Below are positions 23,394 to 32,473 of a DNA stretch of 64,000 nucleotides, piece by piece (position 1 is the stretch's first letter; the number at the start of each line of letters is the position of its first letter). Below the pieces are notes generated by a model. That model saw only the letters and a program-made list of their open reading frames with translations, searched no databases and had not been told where the DNA came from. Source of the stretch: CANHBY01 sp046342195 (GTDB taxonomy: Bacteria > Pseudomonadota > Gammaproteobacteria > Burkholderiales > Burkholderiaceae_C); assembly GCA_046342195.1 (NCBI GenBank), contig JBKDQE010000042.1, forward strand, positions 62,001 through 126,000, read 5' to 3'. A program made the position numbers and the translations under genes.

Positions 23394-26153
23394 TCAGGCG
23401 GCCAAGAGTTGCCTCAGCACAAACGGTAAAATGCCGCCGTGCTTGTAGTAGTCGACTTCAATCGGGGTGTCGATGCGGAGCGTCAGGGAAACCTCTTGTG
23501 TGCGGCCGTTGGCCGAGGTGATCACCAGGGTCGCCTCTTGCTGAGGTTTGAGATCGTCACCGAGTTTGATGTCGAAAGTTTCGTCACCCTTGATACCCAG
23601 GCTTTCCCAGCGGTCATGGCCCTTGAATTGCAGAGGCAGCACGCCCATGCCCACCAAGTTGCTGCGATGAATGCGCTCAAAGCTGCGTGCCACCACAGCT
23701 TTGATGCCCAGCAATTGGGTACCCTTGGCGGCCCAGTCACGTGATGAGCCGGTGCCGTACTCTTCGCCGGCAAAAATGATGGTGGGGATGTTCGCGGCCA
23801 TGTACTTCATGGCGGCGTCGTAGATGAACATCTTCTGGCCCTTTTGCGCACCTTCTTGGTACAGGGTGACCCCGCCTTCTTCGCGCGACCCGTCAGCTTT
23901 AGCCGGAATCATCAGGTTTTTGATGCGCACATTGGCAAAGGTGCCGCGCATCATCACATCGTGATTGCCTCGGCGTGATCCGTAAGAGTTGAAATCGTCC
24001 TTGAGGACTTTGTTTTCTTGCAGCCAAGCGCCTGCCGGCGAGGCCGCTTCGATGGAGCCCGCCGGTGAGATGTGGTCGGTGGTGATGGAGTCACCAAACA
24101 GCGCCATCGCACGTGCGCCCTGGATGCCGCTAGCCGCCAGCTTGGGCTCCATGGCGAAACCATCGAAGAAAGGGGGTTTGGCAATGTAAGTCGAGGCGGG
24201 CCAACTATAAACCTCACCAGGTTGGCCCTTGATGGCCTCCCACAGCTTGCCAGGATCGGTGTTGACCTTTTTATAGTTTTCACGGAAGGCTTTGGCATTC
24301 ATGGCAAGCTTCATAAGCTGGTCAATTTCTTCGCGGGTGGGCCAGATATCGCCCAGGAATACATCGCGCCCGCCCTGGCCTTTGCCTACGGGCTCAGTCA
24401 TGAGGTCTTGCATGACATTGCCTGCTATGGCATAGGCGACCACCAGCGGGGGTGAGGCCAGGAAGTTAGCCTTTAGCTTGGGGTGAATGCGAGCCTCAAA
24501 GTTGCGGTTGCCCGACAGCACCGCTGCACAAATCAACTCGTTTGAGGTAATGGCTTCATTGATGTCAGGGGTGAGGTCTCCGGCATTGCCGATACAGGTG
24601 GTGCAGCCATAGCCCGCGACGTAAAAGCCAAGCTTTTCAAGATAAGGCAGCAGTCCGGCCTTGTCGAGGTATTCGGTGACAATGCGGGAACCGGGGGCCA
24701 GTGAGGTCTTGACGTGGGGCTGGACTTTCAAACCGGCCTCAACGGCCTTCTTGGCCAGCAAGCCTGCCGCCAGCAGCACGCCAGGGTTGGACGTATTGGT
24801 GCATGAGGTAATGGCGGCAATCAGCACATCGCCGTGGTGCAGCGTGATGCCGTCACGGGTTGTCACGGCCTGGCTGAGTTTTTCAGGGAGTTGATTGAAA
24901 CCATTTTCAGCCGTGGGTTTGCTGAATAATTCGCGGAATTGCGTCTTGACATGACCGATTTCGATACGATCTTGCGGGCGCTTCGGGCCGGCCAGGCTGG
25001 GCGCTACGCTGCCCAAGTCAAGCTTGACCACGGAAGAGTAATCGATGTCGCCCGCTTTCGGGGTGCCGTAAAGCTTCTGGGCCTTGAAGTAAGCGGCAAA
25101 GGCTTCGATTTCTTTTTTGGTGCGGCCGGTGCCCTGGAAGTACTCAATGGTTTTGTCATCCACTGGGAAGAAGCCCATGGTGGCGCCATATTCGGGGGCC
25201 ATGTTGGCCACAGTGGCCCGGTCAGGCAGGGACAAGCTGGCTGTGCCTTCGCCAAAGAACTCCACAAACTTGCCTACCACCTTGTGCTTGCGCAGCAGTT
25301 CGGTCACGGTCAAGACCAGGTCGGTGGCTGTGACACCTTCACGCAGGCGACCGGTCAGCTCAAAACCCACGACATCCGGTGTCAAAAAATAGACCGGCTG
25401 GCCAAGCATGCCCGCCTCAGCCTCAATGCCACCCACACCCCAACCCACCACGCCAATGCCATTGATCATGGTGGTATGGCTGTCGGTGCCCACCAAGGAA
25501 TCAGGGTAGTACACGCCCGCTTGATCAGTGCCTTTACGCCCCTGATGGACGCCGCGGGCGAGGTATTCAAGGTTGACTTGGTGCACGATGCCAAAGCCCG
25601 GGGGTACGACACCAAAGGTATCAAAGGCCTGCATGCCCCATTTCATAAATTGGTACCGCTCCTGGTTGCGCTTGAACTCAAGCTTCATGTTCAGATCAAG
25701 GGCTTTTTTGTGGCCGTAGTGGTCCACCATGATCGAGTGGTCAACCACCAAATCGACGGGCACCAGCGGTTCGATACGTTTGGGGTTTTTGCCCATCGCC
25801 GAGGCCACATTGCGCATCGCGGCCAGATCAGCCAAAAGCGGCACGCCGGTGAAGTCTTGCAGCACCACACGGGCAACCACAAACGGGATTTCATCAGTGC
25901 GCTCTGCGTTGGGTTTCCAGTGGGCCAATTGTTCAACATGCTCGGCAGTGACTTTCCGGCCATCGCAGTGGCGCAAAACGCTTTCCAGCACAATACGCAA
26001 TGACACCGGCAGACGCGAGACGTTCGGGAACGCCTTGCTCAGTTCGGGCAATGAATAAAAAAGCCCTTCTTGACCGCTGGGCGTTTTGAAGGTTTTGAGG
26101 GTTTTGGCAAAAGCATGCTTGGGGCGAGAGGGCTTGGCTTGGGCAGTGGTCAT
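23394..26153 (-). CDS. acnA: Aconitate hydratase A
   Basis: 919-residue aconitase of the AcnA/IRP type, interconverting citrate and isocitrate in the TCA cycle. Iron-sulfur cluster cysteines are in ITSCTNTSNP and GCTTCIGNAGDL, and the substrate loops YPDSLVGTDSHTTMING and GEEYGTGSSRDWAAKGT are present. The start ATG at 26153 (MTTAQAKPSRPKHA) is preceded by GAGAG; the open frame runs 73 codons further upstream across the spacer to sbcB but that part looks non-coding. It is divergent from sbcB. Confidence 0.97.
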   Translation of the reverse strand: MTTAQAKPSRPKHAFAKTLKTFKTPSGQEGLFYSLPELSKAFPNVSRLPVSLRIVLESVLRHCDGRKVTAEHVEQLAHWKPNAERTDEIPFVVARVVLQDFTGVPLLADLAAMRNVASAMGKNPKRIEPLVPVDLVVDHSIMVDHYGHKKALDLNMKLEFKRNQERYQFMKWGMQAFDTFGVVPPGFGIVHQVNLEYLARGVHQGRKGTDQAGVYYPDSLVGTDSHTTMINGIGVVGWGVGGIEAEAGMLGQPVYFLTPDVVGFELTGRLREGVTATDLVLTVTELLRKHKVVGKFVEFFGEGTASLSLPDRATVANMAPEYGATMGFFPVDDKTIEYFQGTGRTKKEIEAFAAYFKAQKLYGTPKAGDIDYSSVVKLDLGSVAPSLAGPKRPQDRIEIGHVKTQFRELFSKPTAENGFNQLPEKLSQAVTTRDGITLHHGDVLIAAITSCTNTSNPGVLLAAGLLAKKAVEAGLKVQPHVKTSLAPGSRIVTEYLDKAGLLPYLEKLGFYVAGYGCTTCIGNAGDLTPDINEAITSNELICAAVLSGNRNFEARIHPKLKANFLASPPLVVAYAIAGNVMQDLMTEPVGKGQGGRDVFLGDIWPTREEIDQLMKLAMNAKAFRENYKKVNTDPGKLWEAIKGQPGEVYSWPASTYIAKPPFFDGFAMEPKLAASGIQGARAMALFGDSITTDHISPAGSIEAASPAGAWLQENKVLKDDFNSYGSRRGNHDVMMRGTFANVRIKNLMIPAKADGSREEGGVTLYQEGAQKGQKMFIYDAAMKYMAANIPTIIFAGEEYGTGSSRDWAAKGTQLLGIKAVVARSFERIHRSNLVGMGVLPLQFKGHDRWESLGIKGDETFDIKLGDDLKPQQEATLVITSANGRTQEVSLTLRIDTPIEVDYYKHGGILPFVLRQLLAA

Positions 26154-26317
26154 GGAACTCTCTGGTGAATTGAACTTTTGAATTGTGCACTCTGTGTTGA
26201 TCTCAGGGAAGAATTCACCACTCGATGGATGCACTGATGCGACATAAAAATTGACCTCCGTGCCTGTTTGCCATGAATGAAGGCTCAAGAGCCTGTACTT
26301 TGCGTTATCGTTTGATA

Positions 26318-27736
26318 ATGACTGAACCCACTTTTTTTTGGCACGACTACGAAACTTTCGGCAGCGATCCACGGCGCCATCGGCCCTCGCAATTTGCCGG
26401 CTTGCGCACGGATGCCGAGCTCAATGAAATAGGCGAGCCGGTGATGCTGTATTGCAAACCCTCCCCCGATCAACTTCCTGAGCCTGAAGCGTGCTTGCTC
26501 ACGGGCATCACGCCGCAACACTGTGAGCGCGAGGGCCTGCTTGAGCATGAGTTTGCCCGCATCATTCATGAACAACTGGCTCGGCCAGGTACGGTCGGGG
26601 CAGGTTACAACTCGATCAAGTTTGATGACGAGGTCACGCGCTTTCTTTTATGGCGCACATTGTTCGACCCTTACGCGCGTGAGTGGCAAAACCAATGCAG
26701 CCGCTGGGATCTTTTTTATGTGGTGCGTTGCGTATACGCCTTCCACCCTGAGCGAATTCAATGGCCGTTGAATGATCAGGGTCTGCCCTCATTCAAGCTT
26801 GAACACTTGGCTCAGGCGAATCATTTGGTGCTTGATCATGCTCACGATGCCCTGTCAGACGTGCGCACCACGGTGGCCTTGGCTCGGCTCATCAAACGTG
26901 AGCTGCCCCGATTGTGGAGTTTTTGCCTGGGCCTGAAAGACAAGCAAAAGGTCTTGTCTGAAATCGGTGTCGGGCGAGCTTTCTGGCATGTCTCGGGCAT
27001 GTATGGTGTGGAGCGTGGCTGTTTGGCGATGGTCTGGCCGCTGGCCCCGCACCCTCGTCATAAAAATGAAATGATCCTCTGGGATTTGTCGCAAGATCCA
27101 TCGGTGTTGCGCGGCCTTTCTGCCGAGCAAATTCGTGCCCGATTATTCGTGCGCCAAGCGGACCTGCCCGAAGGGCTGAGCCGTTTGCCCATCAAGACCC
27201 TGCACCTCAATCAGTCGCCGGTGGTGGTGAGCCATTTACGAACGCTTCGGCCTGAGCTGGCACAGCGCTGGGGTATCGACGTTGATCAGTGCTTGCGCCA
27301 TGCCGACATGCTGGCGCAAACCGAAACCTCCCCGGCTTTGTGGGCAGAAGTTTATCGGCGCGAGGCAGTCGGGCCTGAGCCCGATGTTGATGAAGACCTG
27401 TACGGTGCCTTCCTCAGTGAGCCAGATCGACGCGAGCTGGAGCGTTGCCGTACAAAACCGACAGAAGGGTCACGCGCCCCGGCGTTTTCAGATCATCGAT
27501 TGAACGAATTATGGCTGCGCTACCGAGCTCGAAATTTCCCTCATACCTTATCAAACCCCGAACTCGAGCACTGGAAAGCCCATTGCCTTGAGAAGTTGGG
27601 CGACTTGGAGGTGTACCTTTCGCGGCTTGAAGCCTTGCGCCACGATGAACGGGCCCAGGGAGAAGGTTTGTCAATTCTGCATGCCCTGGCTGAGTATGCC
27701 CAACAGCTTGACCATTGGATTGAGCCTCACCATTGA
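26318..27736 (+). CDS. sbcB: Exodeoxyribonuclease I
   Basis: 472 residues. Exonuclease I digests single-stranded DNA 3'-to-5' in repair and recombination. The DEDDh motifs are visible: FFWHDYETFGSDP (Asp10/Glu12), GYNSIKFDDEVTRFL, and HDALSDVRTTVALARL. The middle and C-terminal SH3-like and helical regions follow, with ELWLRYRARNFPHTL near residue 405. The start ATG at 26318 fits the family; the frame continues upstream for 15 codons without sense. Confidence 0.95.
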   Translation: MTEPTFFWHDYETFGSDPRRHRPSQFAGLRTDAELNEIGEPVMLYCKPSPDQLPEPEACLLTGITPQHCEREGLLEHEFARIIHEQLARPGTVGAGYNSIKFDDEVTRFLLWRTLFDPYAREWQNQCSRWDLFYVVRCVYAFHPERIQWPLNDQGLPSFKLEHLAQANHLVLDHAHDALSDVRTTVALARLIKRELPRLWSFCLGLKDKQKVLSEIGVGRAFWHVSGMYGVERGCLAMVWPLAPHPRHKNEMILWDLSQDPSVLRGLSAEQIRARLFVRQADLPEGLSRLPIKTLHLNQSPVVVSHLRTLRPELAQRWGIDVDQCLRHADMLAQTETSPALWAEVYRREAVGPEPDVDEDLYGAFLSEPDRRELERCRTKPTEGSRAPAFSDHRLNELWLRYRARNFPHTLSNPELEHWKAHCLEKLGDLEVYLSRLEALRHDERAQGEGLSILHALAEYAQQLDHWIEPHH

Positions 27737-27924
27737 TGAACCCCTGTTTCCGAAGTCAGAAGCAGTTTCTGCGCATTTGGCGCTGAATATGTCCTTATTT
27801 TCTGGTTTTGCTGGCGGCCTTCGTGCTTAAGCTGGCAGCATTTGTCTCGTGCAGGCCGCGGGCATCGTTTGTCAGAAAACGGTTTGGGCTCAACAGGGTG
27901 CCAAGCCTCGGGAGGTGAAAAATC

Positions 27925-29916
27925 ATGGCGATTGTTCTTCCAGCCCCCAGCCGTCCGCCAGTGAAGGGGGCCCCTGCCATACAGCTTCGGGCCTATCGGC
28001 AATGGAAAACAGGCCAATCTTTTGCTCAAAGAGATCGCTGGGCTGATGCTGCGGAGGCCTTCATTCATGCCTGCCAGTGGCCGCAAGATGGCGCTTACGG
28101 TGTGGCAGCCATTCATGCGCTGATTAAAGCAGGGCAGCCTGAATTGGCCCTTGAGATGGCTCGCCGAAGCCATCTGGCTCACCCTGATTTGACCGTGGCC
28201 TATACCCTCGAAGCTCATGCTTGGCTGTCTTTGGGGCGTCATTCCGAGGCGGTCAAGACCTTGGCATTGGCTCCGGCTCATCTACCAAAAGACTATGATT
28301 TTTGGGTGTCCCTGGCGGTGGCCTTGCAAAAAGAATCCCGGCATCATGAAGCCATTCAAGTGTTTATGCAGGCCCTGATGATGCGGCTTGATCAGCCACT
28401 CACCCATTATCACCTGGGGACGTCTTTCAGGGAGCTGGGCATGAAGGCCGAAGCGGCTGAATGTGTTCGCACGGCCTTGGCCTTGGGGCTGGAAGACGGT
28501 GAAATGTTTGCAAGGGCTCAATTGCTGATTTTAGAACGTGCCGGCTTGGAATGGGCCCGGGCCAATCAGGTGATGGTTGAGCTTCGAGAGGCTGTAGCCA
28601 AGCTGCCTGAGGGTGCGCCAGTCCAGACGGGAGCGTTTCAGCATGCTGTATTGGTGGATGACCCCCTGGAGCAATTGAAGGTGGCCCGACATTTCGCCGC
28701 CCATGCCTCTCAAGCCGTGCCGCAGTGCCCTCGAGTCAGCTCACAGCGTCGGGACGGTCGTGTCAGGGTGGGCTATGCCTCTGCAGATTTTCATAACCAC
28801 GCCACATCTTATTTGATGGTGGAGATGCTGGAGCATCATGATCGTTCGAAATTTGAGGTATTTTTGTTTTCCAAGGGGCCTGATGATGGCAGCGATATGC
28901 AGCGACGGATCAAGGCGTCGAGTGAGCACTTTGAGGACGTAAGTGGCTTGAGTTTCCAGCGCATGGCTCAGCATATCTGTGATCTTGATATCGACATTCT
29001 GATCGACTTGAAAGGGGGAACTCACAACACCCTGTTACCCGCCTTTGGTGCGCGGCCTGCCCGTTTGCAAATTTCTTGGTTGGGGTATCCGGGCACCACA
29101 GGAGCCTCTTACATCGATTATGTGGTGGGTGATCGTGTCGTGACACCCCTTGAGCATGCCCATCATTTCAGCGAAATGATTGCCCAAATGCCTCATTGCT
29201 ATCAGCCGAATGATTCAAAACGTCTGAGGCCTTTGCAGGCCGATCGAAAGGCCTGGGGTTTGCCGCAAGAGGCCTTGGTTCTGTGTGGGTTTCATCAGCC
29301 CTACAAAATTTCAGCCGAGGTGTTCGATGTGTGGTGTCGTTTGCTGCATGCTGAGCCACGCGCTGTTTTGTGGCTGTTGAGCTGGAACCCCAGTGTCCAG
29401 CCGCGACTGACTGAAGAAGCCAAAATCAGGGGTATTGCGGCAGATCGTTTATTTTTTGTGCCGATTCTTCCGCTGGCCGATCATTTGCACCGATTGAGCT
29501 GCGCAGATCTATTTTTGGATGCCTGGCCTTGTCATGCACACACCACAGCCAGCGAAGCCCTGTGGGTGGGGGTGCCCGTGCTGACATGGATCGGGCCCAC
29601 GTTTGCGCAGCGTGTTGCCGCCAGCTTGTTGGAGGCCGTCAGCCTGCCGCAGTGCGTGGCTACAGACCTCATCAACTATGAACATAAAGTTCTTGATCTA
29701 TTGAGAAACAGCGCAGCTCGACATCAGATCAGGGACCATCTGATCGCTCAAGCCCCTAAGAGCCCCTTATTTGATGGAGCTTGTTTTGCCCATGATTTTG
29801 AAGCCTTATTGCTGCGCATGTGGGAGCGCTATCTTGATGGTCTTCCCCCGGCTCACCTTCCTGCCATCCAGCCAGATTTCACGACTGACGCGCGCAATGA
29901 CGAGGGAGCGGCTTGA
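27925..29916 (+). CDS. TPR / GT41 O-GlcNAc transferase-like protein (SPINDLY type)
   Basis: 663 residues. The N-terminal third (about 20-200) is made of TPR-like helix pairs (AAEAFIHACQWPQDG, PDLTVAYTLEAHAWLSLGRHSEAVKTL, DQPLTHYHLGTSFRELGMKAEA). The C-terminal half is a GT41 catalytic domain: VRVGYASADFHNHATSYL, DILIDLKGGTHNTL, ARLQISWLGYPGTTGASYIDY and HTTASEALWVGVPVLTWIG, typical of SPINDLY/OGT proteins that attach sugar to Ser/Thr. GGGAGGTG lies before the ATG at 27925. Substrates may be surface proteins or flagellin; that is inference, as is the sugar. Confidence 0.88.
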   Translation: MAIVLPAPSRPPVKGAPAIQLRAYRQWKTGQSFAQRDRWADAAEAFIHACQWPQDGAYGVAAIHALIKAGQPELALEMARRSHLAHPDLTVAYTLEAHAWLSLGRHSEAVKTLALAPAHLPKDYDFWVSLAVALQKESRHHEAIQVFMQALMMRLDQPLTHYHLGTSFRELGMKAEAAECVRTALALGLEDGEMFARAQLLILERAGLEWARANQVMVELREAVAKLPEGAPVQTGAFQHAVLVDDPLEQLKVARHFAAHASQAVPQCPRVSSQRRDGRVRVGYASADFHNHATSYLMVEMLEHHDRSKFEVFLFSKGPDDGSDMQRRIKASSEHFEDVSGLSFQRMAQHICDLDIDILIDLKGGTHNTLLPAFGARPARLQISWLGYPGTTGASYIDYVVGDRVVTPLEHAHHFSEMIAQMPHCYQPNDSKRLRPLQADRKAWGLPQEALVLCGFHQPYKISAEVFDVWCRLLHAEPRAVLWLLSWNPSVQPRLTEEAKIRGIAADRLFFVPILPLADHLHRLSCADLFLDAWPCHAHTTASEALWVGVPVLTWIGPTFAQRVAASLLEAVSLPQCVATDLINYEHKVLDLLRNSAARHQIRDHLIAQAPKSPLFDGACFAHDFEALLLRMWERYLDGLPPAHLPAIQPDFTTDARNDEGAA

Positions 29917-30092
29917 ATCATGACGCACCCTCATGCCATCGCTCCGGGTATTCCCTTTTGACAGAAGCTCTGATTTGAAGCAATGTGTAAATTATACACC
30001 TTTATCAACAGCTTGGCCTTGATGGAGGTTTGCTTAAAAACCGGAAAAAAGAGTTTATCTATCCAAGTTTTTGATGTTGAAAGATAGATGAT

Positions 30093-31649
30093 ATGTCTCA
30101 GAAATTGCCCATTTCTCCCTCGAAGCAGCCGGGGCCCGGAAACATTCCAAACAAACCTGCGCCAAAGCTCTCTCCTCAAGAGCTTATTTTGAAAGCCGCT
30201 CTTGAGAGCGCTCGTCGTCACAATCAGCCCGTCAAGGTCACTGTGCCTGTAGATGGCCAAACCTATCATCAAGTCAAGGGGGGGAATATTCCCAGCCCGG
30301 CCCACCCAATGCTGGACGTGCTGGTCATTAATGCGCCGGCAGAGGTCAAAAAACCAGGGGCCAAACCAAGCCTTGGGCAAGCGTTGTCTGATGTGGGTTT
30401 TCAAGCTTTTTCCGAGAATGGGGGAGGCGGGGCCGTTTATGTCATTTTCGATCATAAAGAGAGCGGTCGTCGCTATGCCCGGGCTTTGATGAACGCGGTA
30501 GCGCAACCCTTGTTTGGAACAGCCCCTTCTCTCATTCCAAAGGGTGTCAGCAAAGAGTTTTTAACAGGCTTTCACGAGGCCTACACAGGGCAATCTTTCA
30601 TCAATGCTTGGGCAGGCGTGAATGCGGGGCTTTCTCTTGTTGGAAAGCCCTTGGGTCTCAGTTGGCGCAAAGGGCCTGGCAAAGGGCCGCCCAATGGGAA
30701 TGGAAACGCTGGTGGGGTCAACCCGAGTAAGGTCATCATCAACATCAAGCCCACCAGCGTCGAAAGAGTCCTTCCTGATAATCCTAAAAATTCTCCTACT
30801 GTCACAAAAAACACAAATAAAATCCCCCCCGCCTCTACAAATAACCCCCCCCCAGGAAACAACAATATACCAAATAAAAAAAATAAAAAATTCAATGATG
30901 GTTTTCTCAACAGATCCACCCCTCGTAATAAAAAAGGAATGCCTGTCAGCTCTGAAGAGTATTTCAAGGTACAAACTTTCAAGGAAATGAAAGAAGAATT
31001 TTTAAGTCGCTATGGAAGTAAATATTTGCCAACAGATGTTGGTGATAGTGACAAAAGAGTACGGGAATTCTTCTTGCATGATGTCCTTGTTCATGGTCTT
31101 GGCGAGCCCAACGAAAACAAAGCATTTGTACACAGAATAAATGGGAGGCTGATTGAGTTTGTTTTTGGTGAAATTTTAGCACCAGGTCCCAGCAGAAAGA
31201 GTGTTGCTGATATTAATATTTTCTATAAAACGATTGATGAACAAGTGGTTACAGCCCTAAGCAGCCCCGAGTTTATGAAAAAATTAAATAATTCATTGAA
31301 TGATCATTACAATCTTCGTCCTGAATCTATAAAATCAGAGCGCCCGCAATATTTGCTTTTTTATCCTATTGATATTATGGTCGGTCATGTATTTGTCATG
31401 GAGCGTGAATTTGTAGCTTCACCGCCTGCTGATTACAAGCCTCGCCCCCTGTCTGCCGAAGATTTGTTTTGGATGTATCAATTTTATAGGGGCGAAGTCA
31501 AGCGTATCGCCCAAATGAACAACATGACTGATGCCGAGTTCATCAAGTACATCTTGACGCAACCCCTCGACAAAGTTGAACAATTAAAAATCAGTCGGCC
31601 CCGATCATTCCCGCGATGGGGTGCCACGGATCCTCCTCCAAAACACTAA
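30093..31649 (+). CDS. Orphan protein with Pro/Asn-rich linker, AT-rich centre
   Basis: 518 residues, not recognised. Residues 1-30 are Pro-rich; 90-195 look globular with Gly-rich turns (ENGGGGAVYVIFDHKESGRRYARAL, GVSKEFLTGFHEAYTGQSF). Residues about 196-275 are a Gly/Pro/Asn/Lys-rich low-complexity linker. Residues 276-518 form a second, more charged globular part (KRVREFFLHDVLVHGLGE, YLLFYPIDIMVGHVF). There is no signal peptide. The middle (about 30780-31420) is much more AT-rich than its neighbours, with C7, C9 and A8 runs. The two-domain plan with a floppy linker recalls secreted effectors or polymorphic toxins, but I see no immunity gene or secretion motif. Likely horizontally acquired. 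Confidence 0.75.
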   Translation: MSQKLPISPSKQPGPGNIPNKPAPKLSPQELILKAALESARRHNQPVKVTVPVDGQTYHQVKGGNIPSPAHPMLDVLVINAPAEVKKPGAKPSLGQALSDVGFQAFSENGGGGAVYVIFDHKESGRRYARALMNAVAQPLFGTAPSLIPKGVSKEFLTGFHEAYTGQSFINAWAGVNAGLSLVGKPLGLSWRKGPGKGPPNGNGNAGGVNPSKVIINIKPTSVERVLPDNPKNSPTVTKNTNKIPPASTNNPPPGNNNIPNKKNKKFNDGFLNRSTPRNKKGMPVSSEEYFKVQTFKEMKEEFLSRYGSKYLPTDVGDSDKRVREFFLHDVLVHGLGEPNENKAFVHRINGRLIEFVFGEILAPGPSRKSVADINIFYKTIDEQVVTALSSPEFMKKLNNSLNDHYNLRPESIKSERPQYLLFYPIDIMVGHVFVMEREFVASPPADYKPRPLSAEDLFWMYQFYRGEVKRIAQMNNMTDAEFIKYILTQPLDKVEQLKISRPRSFPRWGATDPPPKH

Positions 31650-31705
31650 AGTGGTTTCTTGAGCTGGTTGACCGCAAGGCCTTTCTGCAGAGGGCCATTT
31701 CGTTC

Positions 31706-31729
31706 GGCTCAGGCTCTTGCGCCTGAGCC
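31706..31729. terminator. Stem-loop between convergent genes
   Basis: GGCTCAGGC (31706-31714) pairs perfectly with GCCTGAGCC (31721-31729) around a 6-base loop, between the 3' ends of the orphan gene (plus) and ribE (minus). There is no clear T run on either side, so it may be a bidirectional pause or mRNA 3' end. Confidence 0.5.
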
Positions 31730-31769
31730 CCGCTTGCTCCCTTAAAAACGCAGTTTGCGGTTCAGCGAT

Positions 31770-32417
31770 TCAGCCATTGGCCTTGATGCCCTTGGAGTGG
31801 CTCAATATTCTTTCGCAGTAGCGGGCCATCAGGTCAACCTCCACATTCACGGCCGAGTGAGGTTTCAGTTGGCTCAATGTGGTGTTCTGCACGGTGTGCG
31901 GAACCAGGTTGATACGAACTTCACAGGGGGCCTCTGGCCCAGGCTGGTCATTCACGGCATTGAGGGTCAGGCTCACACCATGGATGGTGATGGAGCCTTT
32001 GACAGCCATGAATCGGGCCAGAGGGTGAGGAACCTGGAGGCGCAACTCCCAGGACTCTCCCACGGGCTCAAAACGTGTCACATGGCCCAGGCCATCAATG
32101 TGGCCACTGACCATGTGCCCGCCCAGACGGTCTTGAGGGCGCAGTGCCTTTTCCAGATTCACCGGGCCTGTCTGGTCAAAGCCCGTGGTTCGTGCGAGGC
32201 TCTCGGCCGACACATCCACAGTCAACCACCCCTCTTGAGAGTCAAAGGTGGTCAGGGTCATGCAGGCGCCATTGATGGCGATGCTGTCGCCATGACGGGC
32301 GTCTGCGAGGTAACCCGGAGGTGTCAAAAGCCGCACACGAACACCGTGCTGCTCATCGGAGCCCAGCGGTGTGACTTGGGTGATGTGTCCAATACCTGTG
32401 ATGATGCCAGTAAACAT
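31770..32417 (-). CDS. ribE: Riboflavin synthase
   Basis: 215-residue trimeric riboflavin synthase, dismutating two 6,7-dimethyl-8-ribityllumazines to riboflavin. It opens MFTGIITGIGHI and has two homologous lumazine-binding barrels, with DSIAINGACMTLTTF in the first and MVSGHIDGLGHV plus GSITIHGVSLTLNAV in the second. It follows ribD on the same strand with 56 bp between. No FMN riboswitch is evident upstream of ribD. Confidence 0.95.
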   Translation of the reverse strand: MFTGIITGIGHITQVTPLGSDEQHGVRVRLLTPPGYLADARHGDSIAINGACMTLTTFDSQEGWLTVDVSAESLARTTGFDQTGPVNLEKALRPQDRLGGHMVSGHIDGLGHVTRFEPVGESWELRLQVPHPLARFMAVKGSITIHGVSLTLNAVNDQPGPEAPCEVRINLVPHTVQNTTLSQLKPHSAVNVEVDLMARYCERILSHSKGIKANG

Positions 32418-32473
32418 AAAAAGGGTCGATGGGTAAAAAAATGTTGAGAAGCTGTTTTTATCTCAGAACAGAC

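Noticed and set aside
29931..30506. A 191-codon minus-strand frame opposite the orphan gene, as an immunity gene
   Set aside because: It lies antisense to the start of the orphan protein, has no plausible ribosome site and no recognisable family; probably a chance frame.
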